DNA from: Helopsaltes ochotensis | Taxonomy: Eukaryota; Chordata; Aves; Passeriformes; Locustellidae | NCBI GenBank assembly: GCA_013400155.1 | Contig: VXBM01000416.1 | Location: 186,001 to 250,000, forward strand | Direction of reading: 5' to 3' | DNA: 64,000 nt | In this document: one piece after another, positions 1 through 10,883 of the stretch | Layout of the letters: the number at the start of each line of letters is the position of its first letter | Numbering within the stretch: position 1 is the first letter of the stretch | Program-made: the position numbers and the translations under genes | Notes under the pieces: generated by a model | Told to the model about the DNA's origin: nothing | Database searches by the model: none | The model's input: only the letters and a program-made list of their open reading frames with translations

Positions 1-391
1 ACATAGCTGTTGAACCCATTGTTGTCCGCATTTCCAAAAAAATCACTTTAATAATAGCCTGTTCACTTTTAAGAAAAGGTTCACTTTAAAGGAATAGGCT
101 TGTTATAACCTAAGTTTATGTGCATTTTTCACAGCATGCTACCTACTGACTTAACATTCAATACCAACTGCAACTATAATTATCCTGTAAGATCTTCAGA
201 TATCAGGAACACTTAAAAGTTTCTCACACTAGTGAATTTTAAGCTTTACTAACTACTGTACGTTGTCAAAGAAATGAGTGGTGCACCTTCTTATTTTATT
301 AATTGCAGGGAAATCATCTGCATATAGGAGTAAAGGAGAATTACCCAGCTAGTGGCTCTTTCACATACAACAGTAACATAAATTTGATTTG

Positions 392-417
392 TTTTGAAGG
401 AGTACACTCCTTCAAAA
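392..417. repeat. 26-bp palindrome (12-bp perfect arms, 2-base spacer)
   Basis: The left arm ttttgaaggagt (392-403) and right arm actccttcaaaa (406-417) are exact reverse complements around a 2-base spacer (ac). Beyond one G/G mismatch, three further T/A pairs extend the symmetry to about 34 bp. No coding frame or repeat family was recognised around it. Confidence 0.9.
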
Positions 418-691
418 GAAATGGTCAAGAGCTGTTTGGTTGGTTTGGTTTTTTTACTCTGAGATTTTGTGAAAATTTTCTTAAGGGAAAGATATATCTT
501 AATGCATAAATTTTGTAGAATGACTGACAAAGTTAAAACTTCATTTCAAAAGGCACTGGGGTTTGTTTAACTCTGTATTTTTAGTATCCAGAGTTACTGA
601 ACCAGACTTTACTTAATTAATAACTATAGGATGTGAGGCAGTTCCAGTGCTGCTTTTTCTATTAACTTGCAATTTCCTCTAGGAAATGAAT

Positions 692-720
692 AAACTGGGG
701 GTTGTGGGGGAGGGGGGAGG
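692..720 (+). repeat. G-rich tract
   Basis: Three close G runs (five, five and six G) separated by ttgt and a, followed by agg. This is strongly G-rich on the + strand but has only three long runs, so it falls just short of the canonical four-run quadruplex motif. A 61-codon ORF (686-871) runs across it without recognisable content. Confidence 0.6.
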
Positions 721-2996
721 CATGGCTGCTGAGAATAAATGTGGCACCACCGTACATGGCCAAATTCATTTGGACGAGTTAAAAACCATGGGTTATAAAT
801 TGAGTAAGTTCAATTCTGTAGCTCGTGGAACATGTTTTGTAGGAAGAACAAAAGCAGAATTTCCAAGATGAATAAGGATTGAGATTAGAGAAGCCAAGAG
901 ATCATTTGTAAATGTTCATTGAAAAAGTACTCCCATATTAAAATTCACTTTACCCAGTGCTTATCACTATCAAAGCCACATGTACATACACTATTGAGAC
1001 ATGTTTCAAATATAATTCACTTTTTTTTTTCCCAATGTAAACCCTATTGTTTTCATTGAATTTGTATTTTGTCACTGAAAGCAGAATCTGGAATGCTTCA
1101 GCTAATAACAATTTTGTAAGGTTTGGGCTAGACAAGAGTTACCTTTGTTTGGAACTGAGAATCTACCAGGGAAGTGTAAAACTGATGAAGCCCGTGGCTA
1201 TTTCCTGAAAATTGTGTTAGATCTGGAGGGACTGAACCTTTCTAAACATTTTCCACATAACTGAAGAAGGATGATGCTAATACTTGGTGCTATTTAATTA
1301 ATAACTTAGTCATAGTTTTACCCATTAAATTCAGGATACTGATGTTTTTATTCTGTGTTTTAAATGCTCTCATTTCAGGAGGCTATAACTTATTTATAGG
1401 GAGGTTTTGTAGTTAAGTTGTTCAATTGATTGTAGGGACTCTTAATTGAAATATCTTGTTTTCAGTTGTTATCCATTAAGACTACCACTGAAGCAGCAAT
1501 GCTATATATTTTAACACCCCAAACACTGTAAAATTTTCTGGTTTTTCAAATCAAATATTTCCGGACATACATTTCTTCATAATGTTGGTAATCTCAGTAT
1601 ATTTGAATAGAAAAGAACGATACTTCTGACATATATAAACACCTGTTGAATGTGTACAGTGAGTTTTCCACAAGTACTATTTATTGTCTTTATTTATAGT
1701 GCACATTCAGTAAATATGACAGCTGAAACCAAAGGAATTAGGCAGCTATCAGAAATAAGACTTATGGCTATACCAATCTCACATTTGCTGCAGTAGTTAA
1801 TTAAATGCAGTTCTGTTCTGAAAACCCCACCCACAAAATAAGAGGTTTCATTATCTACATGTAAACACAGGGCCATAAGAATCTTCCGTGGTGTAGTTCT
1901 CAGTGTAGTTCCTCATTTAACTTGTGCTCTTTGAGGAGCCATCCCTGTTCCCCATTTTTTGTTATTAGACTCTTATGGTCAGTGCCTGTGCTTATATCAG
2001 TATGTGGATACCACTTTAACACATTTATCTTTTGTTTCATTTAAGCTGTGTGTAAGTAGCTAGTCATGTACCTGAAATTATTCCTTGTTCTTGATTAACA
2101 TGTGCTCGTGAGTTCATCTGAGTGTGTCTTGTTATTAAGCTTCTTTATTAAACTCACCTTTTAATTTCCTGAGTTAATTAAAGATTTCTGTTATTTTTAC
2201 AATCTCCCTGGCTGTGTGATGGCAAGTGTAGTATGTTTTACTCATTTGGTTTCTTGTAATTTATCATGCTGTCAACGGAACTGTTGAACTTTTACTTTCT
2301 GTTTAGGTATTAGTAATGAGTGACTGAAACAAATGATGGTATAATAGCGAACATGTATTTGTAAATGATATTAAAGTGCTATCTTTATTTCAAGCTCAGC
2401 ATAGACATTGAAAGAAAAGTGGCATTTCATCTTTGTCAAGAATACAGTATGATAGTGTTGGTTTAAATTTAATTTTCCTTAGTTCTAAAGAGCTAACTTC
2501 ATTTTTTTTACATATGTTCTTCTTTTATTAGGTAATTACATATATTTTCTTTTACATCATATTTCTGTGTTCTGCTTTTATTACGGACTAGTAGAAGAGC
2601 ATCTCTTACTCCCAGATTTTTGGGCTGTGTGATGCTGCTTTTTAAAATTTTGGGATATTTGGAAATTTTAGAGAAATCATTGTAACCAAATATAGACAAA
2701 AATCATATAATCTTTTAGATTTCTTCATTCTTAAAAATTAAAATAAAAATCAAGCATGTAAAAACCCTTTCCAAGTCATTATGAGCTGCAGAGATGTTGG
2801 TGGTGAAGGCATTGGATGCCTGTGTGCACTGGAAGTTACAGAACCTTGGCACCAACACCCAAGGAACTAGAAATACATGCTGTGTAAAATCCCTCTTATT
2901 TATCAAATGCAACCCAGAGAGGACAAATGGTGAATTTTTGATGAAAGTTACTAATGAAATTATAAAATTTGAGAATTTTACAGTTTTCTATTTTTC

Positions 2997-3088
2997 AGCC
3001 TGATCCTGTGCCATGTGCTCTGGGATGAACCTGCTTGAGCAGGACCTCACTGTGGTCCCTTCCAGCTTGACCCATTCTGTGATTATGC
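2997..3088 (+). mobile_element. CR1 LINE 3'-end fragment
   Basis: The sequence shows the typical sauropsid CR1 3' terminal order: tcctgtgcc, then gggatgaacctgcttgagca, then a gap where ttggactagatgacc-like sequence is normally found, then ggtcccttccagc, cttgaccc and attctgtgatt. Only about 90 bp of the 3' end remains, which is usual for 5'-truncated CR1 copies. The divergence from the remembered consensus suggests an old insertion. It is in the same orientation as the host gene. Confidence 0.82.
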
Positions 3089-6000
3089 AGTTGAATTAAC
3101 AGAAAGTGGCTTTATATTCAAAGATTAAAAACAAAAACAAGCTTCTCTAAGAGGAAAAAGTTCAGATTTCTAAATTACTTCTTTTTCTTAAAAGTATAAT
3201 GCGTTTAGAGTGGGTAATTTTGTGATGTCAGTTAGTTCTGTGCTTTCTTCAGCAGGACTTGCATAAGCTGTGACATTCAGGAATAATGTGGCCTTCCTAA
3301 AGTGATATTCATTGACTGTTTTCATCTTTCCTATGTGTGTGAGCAAGAGTTTGGGAGGACTTGCATTACTCACAAATGAGCAATATATGAGTTACAGATC
3401 ACACCAAACAATCATCAATAAAAGCTCTGTAGATCACATTGCCATACATTATGCAAATGGTGTGTTTCACAGCAGAAAAAAAAAAAGGAAATTAGAGACT
3501 GTGATATGGGTTTACTTCTCATATTCTTAGATTATAAAGCTAATTCCTTCATTTGTATCAGCCTAAATATAAAGACGTGAAGCAGGTGTTGTGTATCTTA
3601 GTGGAATGCTGTGAAACTCCCAATTTAGGTTATCCAACTTTTGGATTTCCAGCTCCTAGAGCCATCAGGTAGGAGGCCCAAAAAGGTCCAAAAATGCTCA
3701 CTGGTGCTAAGTGAAATATCAAGTGTATATACCATGAGCTTTTAGATAGGTTCCAGATTTTAAACCTGAGAAGTGCCTTGACATTTAGAGCTGGGAAAAA
3801 CTGTTACAAAACATATTTAGATATTTCTAAAATCAGTCCATGTCTCCCAAAGAAGAGGTTTTTTTGTCTTTACAAGTGTGGAACAGGTGAACAGAGGTGC
3901 AATGGATTATATCTGACACAACAGCTGTGATTATGGTCTGTGTGGGATACAGGAGAGTGTTAATTTAATCATCTGCATGTACATGGTAATGGGAAGGAAA
4001 GACGTGATAGATGCAATATTGGAGAGCTCTGGTAACATGTTTTTAGATGATTTGATGAGTTTACTTTCAGAAGAATCTGGAAAATTGCAAAGACAAGATG
4101 TCTCGTGTTACACAATCTGTTGCAATCAATATGAAATGGATGTGCTATAGCAAATCTGGATCTTGAGGGAGATCACTGAGTCAGAGAAACAGAACTGTAG
4201 AAAAAGGTTAGATCTCTGATTTGTGACTCTGCTTTCTCCCTTCATAAATTTTTGTTTTCAGCCTTTGGTGATTAGCAAGTTCATTTTATGTCTTTATTTT
4301 CTTTTGAACTCCTAATGATCCTTCTCAGCTCCTAAAAACCATATAATAGGGACCTAATTACATACAAGTGCTGTTCAGAAAACAGTTCTATCAACTGGAG
4401 AATTAAAGACAAAATAAAGTTCTTTGAACATGAGATTCACAATCGTGACTTGCTGAAATGTTGGTGGAAAGCATAAAACAGTACCACTGAAATATTAGTA
4501 CTAAATGAAAGTGAGTATCTCACTTGAAAGTCGTGTGTGCCAAGTTGTGTGGATTCAGTCCTGCATCCTGCTCACGGGACGGGCTGTGGAAAAGCAGTCA
4601 CTTCCATGTGCTTTGTGCAAATGGTCCAGTCTTTGTGGTCATCCCACAAAATCCTTTTTCGGATTAACGGCAATGTTGGTAATACCTGTAATTTATAGCA
4701 AGGTACTGAACAGAAGAGGGAAGGATGAGGAATAGATATGATGGCAGGACTGGGAGTGCCTCGGAGTAGCTGTAATCCCTTCCATGTGATTGAGTGGCAC
4801 CCTTGATGGGCTTCCGTGTGGTAAAAATGAATAATGCCTCCTGACACACGTCAGCGAGTTATCTGCTTGTAAGAACAGAGAAGATGGTTTCCTTTTGTGC
4901 GGGAAATTGCTCCTAAGCGTGGACAATAACAGCGTCTGTCTCTGTCGCTGGCTGTGAGCAGCCCGTGAGGAAACAGCTCCAGGGTGTGCATCAAGTCTTT
5001 GTGAGCAGATGTGGTCCCTAACAGCATGCTGGGAATGGGATTGATATAAATATTGAGTGCTTTAAGTATATAATGCCAAATACGGTATAGGAAAAAAGGA
5101 TACCCTTATTGCACTGGCACATGAAGTACCCATGAGAGATACAGATTTATTAGGGAGCTTAGTTACCCTTCTTGAAGCTGGTGAGAAACTCCTGCGGTCA
5201 CTGCAGAGTGTTCAAAGTGCTACAGTATAAAGTCAGGGAGATGTGTGAGCTTTGAAAGCAGGCTTAAAGAAGACTAATATTGATTAAAAAATCAAAAATA
5301 GGAAAGAATTTTCTAGTGACCACTGATGTTCTGGAAGACCAGGATCTTGGGAAATGTGCAAAATAATGTGTTTTCCTTTTTTTTTTTTATTTCGGGGTGG
5401 GGAGGGACCCCTATTTTTTTATCTGCAGAAGTAATTTTGTTTTTAAAGACTGGCTCTCATGACTTTCATCATAGGATATGTATGGTCTTCTCTATCCTGG
5501 CTTCTTACAGCTCTGGAATACACAACTCTTAGTGCTGCTAAAGCACCTGACACCTCCTGAGAACAACAGACACCTGCAATTTTCAAAGCTTTCTCATAAT
5601 AACAATGACTCAATTCTCAATTAGAGAGAATCCAGTGATCTGCAATCTAGACTGTGAGTCACTTGTCTTTTTCCAATTACTTTCTGTATACTGAGAGAAG
5701 TCAAATATTTACAGCAGAGCTGAGAGGTAGCAGGAGGCCCTTACCAGCCTTTGCTACCTCACAAGAAATGCCTGAGCCCTGTTATTGAGCAAGGGTTTGT
5801 TTACAGATGGTTAATTAGGGACCTAACTGAATCTTTTAGAAGGACAGATGCAAGCTGATTAACATCTATATCATCTACATGAGTGGCCTTTAATAAGAAG
5901 GCTCTTACAAGAAAAAATAAAGTGATATATCCAATTAAAATCTTCAGCTTGCTCAGCACTTTACAGAAAATTAGGAAACTCTAATGAACAAAAGCAGGCA

Positions 6001-7274
6001 AGCTGGAGGAAAATTATAACTATACAAAGAGGCCTTTCATGTGAACATAAAAATATGTTTTAAATATATAAAGAAAATATGAAAATAAACCTCTATTATA
6101 AAGATTGAATGGGTGAAATGTTAATGATCAAAATTAAGTCTGTCATTATTAATATGGTCAGATACTTCTCGTCCCTGAAGATTGCCCAAAGATAATTTTT
6201 TTTCTTAAATGAAGAAAAATATTAATCTATGTTTTAAATTACATTACTTATGGTAAATTCATAGAAGTTTGAATAAGGACAAAACCAATTGGAATGTGAA
6301 GGGCAAAGATTGCTTGAGCAAAGAGTGTTAGCTGATAAACAGACCGAAAAAGATAGTGTTTGGAATTGCAAATTTCTACACTAGGTGATTCTGCAAAAAC
6401 AAGGACTTTACAACAATCAGAACTGGAAGTCATCCAGAAATGTCACAGCAGAAAATCAGGGACAAGGAAACTGGAGAGAGTGGAAACCATTCTGGCAATT
6501 TATGATCAGAGAACTAAAAGACATCTATTAAATTCTTAAATATACTGATGGCTCTAGAACCTTTTAATGCAACTCACTTCAATAGACATTTGGGGAATTA
6601 TGAGAAATTGCTCTGTCTGGGACTGAGGAGGTTTTCATGAAGATTTTTCATTCGAGGTCTTTGATGCAGCTTTTATTATGCTTAAATTTTTCCTCCAACA
6701 TCATATTCCAGAGATTTCTGATGTTTGGGGGAAGCCACCTTAAGTCAATGTGGCCTTAAGTGGAGCTTACTCAATTAAGCTGGGAAGTAGGAGGCAGGTG
6801 GATTTCTTGCATGGCTGTTGTGATCCCTTGAGTGCCCCCATGCAGAGGATTTGGCTTTGGCCACATTAGGCCCAGCCATCCGTAATTCCTCCTCCATGGA
6901 GAAAGCACTACCTACTTCACAGACACGAAATCTTTTAGTGTGTTCTGGGTATCCATAGACAGCTGCCAGTGAAAAGACTGCTTGTGTGTTCTCTAGACCC
7001 TTAACCTTCCTGTAAGCACAGAATTTAACTACAGCACTTCCCTCCCTGGGCATTGCTCCACCAGGACATGTGCCACGACTTTATTGCATTCTCTGTATTC
7101 TGTCCCACACAGTCACATCCAAATTGTAGCTCTATCTTCATAAAGCACGCCTGCTTTGTCTGTGACCTTTTTCCAGAATATCTTATGCCACACATTTCTC
7201 ACGCTTAAAATCTTTTATAAATATTTTTAACTTTATTATTATCTGCAGCACACCATTGCAAGAGAACAAATCAC

Positions 7275-7310
7275 CACAACTAAAACTCTTTAGCTCGCCC
7301 TTTAGTTGTG
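7275..7310. repeat. Inverted repeat with 10-bp arms
   Basis: The arms cacaactaaa (7275-7284) and tttagttgtg (7301-7310) are exact reverse complements around a 16-base spacer. Weaker pairing of aagag with ctctt lies outside. It could fold as a hairpin but shows no family features of a microRNA or transposon. Confidence 0.75.
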
Positions 7311-7776
7311 CTCTTTTGCTTAGTGCTTTCCTGCTCTGGTGTGTTATAATAGATGCCAGTGGCACACACAGTCCCATACTTCTGTATATTCTTATGGAAA
7401 TCTAATTGTGCTCTGATTGCATCGCTGTATTTTAAAACAGATTTGTTTTACAATAATGAAAAGCAGGAATCCTTAATGCTACCTGAGTCAAGGCCAAGTT
7501 TTAAATTAAATTGTAAGCCCTGGATGGAACTGGTATTAGGGGAAAAATGTAATTGTCATGCATCTCAAAGGTAACTGAGAAATTTCTGAAATATTTGGGT
7601 AAAATTGTCCTATTTGAACAGAGAAACAGTATAAAAAGTTAAAGGGGACTATGAGCACGTGACAATAAGTTGAGGATGAAAATGACTTTGTAATTTTATT
7701 TGTAATAATCAGAAGTTGTGACCATACCTGTCTTGAACATACCTATATTTTGAAATATTTACATCATTTATTAATG

Positions 7777-7809
7777 ATTAATAATTATATTAATAATTAT
7801 AATTAATAT
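7777..7809. repeat. 12-bp A/T tandem repeat (about 2.7 copies)
   Basis: The unit attaataattat is repeated exactly at 7777-7788 and 7789-7800 and then partly as aattaatat. The whole stretch is A/T only and is part of a longer A/T-rich segment from about 7740. Confidence 0.8.
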
Positions 7810-8029
7810 CATTTTATCCTTTATGAGGACTTGTCTGTAAAAGGAGGCAGAAAGGCTTCAGTCAAAGAATATTCACAGTGTCCACATGGTACATTCATTC
7901 TGCAATAAAATTCCTTCTCATTTCCTTGCATAGCCTTAAGTACAGTTTTTCCTTTCCCTGCGTTATAAGAAGCCACTTCTTACCCTCTGTTTGCAGTTTG
8001 CCCCATTCCCCATCCATGGGAGCTGAATT

Positions 8030-8310
8030 GCAGCCAGGGGCAGAGGTGATTAAAACACCAAGCACAGGTATGGGCCGTCCCTGCCCCCTGGCACTGGCAC
8101 AGCTCGGGCAGCAATGAGAGCTGTGCCCTCTCCCCGGGATGCGCTCAGAGCCAGGGATCCTGCAGTGCTGAAACCCCACTGGCCCCACTGCAGCTGGGAT
8201 CCAAACTTTCCCTCTTGGGCGGACAAAGAGAGCAGCAAGGCTGGAACTCGTGGTTATGACAGGACGGGCCACCGAGAGATGCCTTGGGGGTGACGCACGG
8301 CCCTCGCAAA
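8030..8310. other. GC- and CpG-elevated patch of unknown origin
   Basis: Compared with its AT-rich surroundings, this patch is visibly GC-rich and holds over a dozen CpG (for example gggccgtccc, ccccgggatgcgctc, gggcggac, gacgggccaccgag, gtgacgcacggccctcgc). The longest ORF of the window, 155 codons on the minus strand (7895-8362), crosses it, but the translation shows no domain, and part of it is open only because GC-rich DNA has few stops. It may be a decayed GC-rich repeat, a regulatory element or a lost exon. I cannot choose among these. Confidence 0.4.
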
Positions 8311-8908
8311 GTCTACTCAGGATGAAGAATGGTTCAATTGCTAAAGAGGCTGGGGCTGGCATTTAGTAACCACTGCTGGTTTTGTGCTGCTGATCTAACC
8401 ACAGGAATTAGCAGTGGGTTCCTGTTTTTCACTGTTGCTGAACAGGGAAACACTGATTTGAGTGGCTGCCCACAGGAGGGGGGAAATGAAAGAGCCAGGA
8501 GTTCAGTGCGGAATGGGTACAGTGTGTGTCGTTTTCTGGATGGCTGGGACTGGGATACAGTCTCTTCTGACCTACAGAAACCCTGTCCTGTGGTTACTGC
8601 TGAAAGCAAATAACCAGAAAGAAAACGTGTGCAGTCGAAAACTTACCGTGGGGTGCAGCCTTCATGCACAGCACTGTAGTTACAGCCCAGGGTAATAAAG
8701 AAGGGTTTGTTTGGAATATTTTACAAACCTTGGTTTCTATAGTAACAATCATCACGAATACTTTCAGCTTCAGAAATAACATCTGCTCGGTGACTGATCT
8801 CAAATCTCAACCCTTGCTGAAGTAAATAAGTTCCTGCTCCTTTTGCTTGTTGTTAGCCAGTGGCATTTGATACAGAGCATTTATTTCCACAGGACCGGGA
8901 AAGGTGTT

Positions 8909-8929
8909 GGGAAGGGGTGGGGGAAAGGG
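8909..8929 (+). repeat. Canonical G-quadruplex motif
   Basis: Four G runs of 3, 4, 5 and 3 are separated by loops aa, t and aaa. This satisfies the G3+ N1-7 pattern on the + strand, which would be the non-template (RNA-like) strand if ATRNL1 is transcribed through here. Confidence 0.85.
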
Positions 8930-9613
8930 AAGAGGAATCAGAAAATAATGGTAAAATGTGTTATCTGCTGCTTTATCCTTTAGTCCCTTTTAAAATAAAT
9001 CAGAGTTTACATAGAGACCGAAAGTAAATGTGTTATACCGTTCTGTTGACTGAGGCACAGGACAAACATTACTCTGCTTTAGTCTTGTCAGTGTTTTAAA
9101 CTTTATGCATAAACTTAGGAGAAGAAAAATCATTCAGTTAGATATGAAAAATGTATGGACAGAGTACAAATCTTAATGGAATGCAAGGTTGGGAAGGAAA
9201 CTCCAATGAAAAGTTCACAAATTCGAGAAATTTCAAAGAAACTCTTCAAAAAGGTGGTCAGTCTGCTGTGAAAATAGTATTTCTTTGGAAGATAAGATTC
9301 TAAAATCATCGTCACTGCTGCTAAATATTTCAATGTAAAATTTAAAGTAAGAACATTTTCTGAAGCAAGATAAATATTGTCATGCAATAAGGATTGGGAC
9401 ATTAGAATTTAATGTGAATCATGATTTTTGTTGGTGGTGACTGAGTACCACCTTAATGAAGAGAATAATAAATATATGACATAATTAGAAGTTCTCCTAT
9501 GCCATAGGAAATATGACTGGAACAGAATAGTGAGTTGAGCTGGGCAATATTTCCATAGCACTCATTTTTAGTTACCAATGCCCAAGAGTGTAAGCAAACT
9601 TGGAATATGGTAG

Positions 9614-9798
9614 CAAAAACCCCCAAACAAACAAACAAACAAGCCAACCAACCAAAAAACCCCAAACAAACCAAACCCCAACAACAACAACAACAAAAAA
9701 CAAACTCAAAAAAAACCAACTCAAAACCACACACAAAAACCCCCAAAAACCAACAAAGCAAAACCAACAAAAAAACCCCCACAAAACCCTCCAAAAAA
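9614..9798 (+). repeat. Low-complexity A/C-only tract
   Basis: About 185 bp consist of A and C apart from five bases (G at 9643 and 9758; T at 9706, 9721 and 9790). It includes (caaa)n near 9627-9640, (caa)n near 9681-9695 and repeated runs of five C. It produces spurious ORFs of Lys/Pro/Thr/Gln on + and Val/Phe/Gly/Cys on -, which are not genes. Confidence 0.95.
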
Positions 9799-10478
9799 GA
9801 CCCAGTTAGTTTCCATTTAAGTGAGGTTCAGCAAATACTTTATATTGTAGATCTATAGTGGCTTAGGCAAAATTATACAGGTTTTGTAGTATTTAAAGGA
9901 GCAGTCTTTTTTCTTCTTTTTTACTGTAAAAAAATCTTTTTAAAAAAGTATTCCATCAGATATGCTGAGCTAACATGAGTAACAAGATTAAATAGTTTCA
10001 TTCATGCAAGTAATCATGTTTGCTTTAATGCAAAGTTTCTCCAAGCCCTAATTCTCATGTGTCTAATTATTTGTCAGATTAGATCCTGTAGCTTCCATTT
10101 TTGTGGTGCATTTTTAGTGATATTCTGAATATGAGCACAGTAAGTACTAACAATCTTGATGGGGGGCATCTTAGAAAGCAACATTAAGTGATAATACTTG
10201 AGCTTGAGTTTATTTGCAGGATTTTTCAAGAACACTATTAATAAAGGAATATCATAGTGTCAGATTTGCAGCTGTGTAAATCAAAATAGTTCTGCTGTTG
10301 CTTGAGTGCTGTGCTGATTTAAGCAGCTGATATTTAGGATTTGAATTAATTCATAAGATTAGAGTGAAAAACTGCTCAATTATGTTTTCACATTGGTGAA
10401 TGGTCAGAGCAGGTGACGGAGGTCCTCAGGAGAGGAAAGTGAGACACATCTTGCAGCACCTTAGACAAGGTCTGGTTT

Positions 10479-10883
10479 GTGCTTTCACACTGCTGCCAAC
10501 CTGCCCTCTCCCTTTCCCCTCGCTGGCAGCAACCGCTGCCAAAGCAGTTTAACACATGCTGCTGCTGCTACCACCGTGTAACTCAGCGAAACCAGGCTCC
10601 CTTTTGCTGCCACCTCATACCTTTTCCTTGGATAACAGAAATCTTTTATTTACGGTTGCTCTTCCTGCTTGCCGGAGCAGCTACGATCAGATCCACAATG
10701 TCCACGCGCAGTCACTGGGATGAAAACCGGGACGAAATCTTAAATAGGGATCATTTGTTTCAGAATGGTTCTGGCTCTGGTGTACACACTTTACAGCTGT
10801 CCTTGGGCCATGGCAAGGACGATGAAAATAAAAGCTATGTCGTGCTTTCAGACGTTCCTTTGCGCCCTCCCTCCATTCCCTAG
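10479..10883 (+). other. CpG-bearing 134-codon ORF, coding status unknown
   Basis: The ORF starts at an ATG at 10479 and stops with TAG at 10881-10883; a second in-frame ATG at 10698 would give a 61-residue, charged, hydrophilic product (starts MSTRSHWDENRDEI). The region has about 14 CpG, far more than neighbouring DNA. A good donor-like site, tctgt|gtaagt, lies at 10896-10901 just after the stop. There is no recognisable protein family, and the N-terminal half (Cys/Leu/Pro-rich) does not look like a natural protein. Possibilities are an alternative or non-coding exon, a conserved element or chance. Confidence 0.25.

Larger units (their letters stand above)
1..7270. other. Intronic sequence, largely unique
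   Basis: Apart from the palindrome at 392, the G-rich tract at 692 and the CR1 tail at 2997, this is AT-rich unique sequence. A slightly CpG-elevated stretch at about 4850-5010 (gtgcggg, aagcgtgg, cagcgtctg, tgtcgctgg) is the only part that looks possibly conserved. ORFs of 60-92 codons overlap each other on both strands and show no domains. Confidence 0.6.

Noticed and set aside
686..871. 61-codon ORF after an AG-like site
   Set aside because: The start falls in a G-rich tract and no family or splice donor supports it.
7895..8362. 155-codon minus-strand ORF as a gene
   Set aside because: No domain, no homologous motif and no splice or start context; open mainly because of the GC-rich patch.
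9453..9858. Overlapping ORFs of 69-113 codons on both strands
   Set aside because: They translate the A/C low-complexity tract into Lys/Pro/Gln/Thr or Phe/Val/Gly/Cys repeats.
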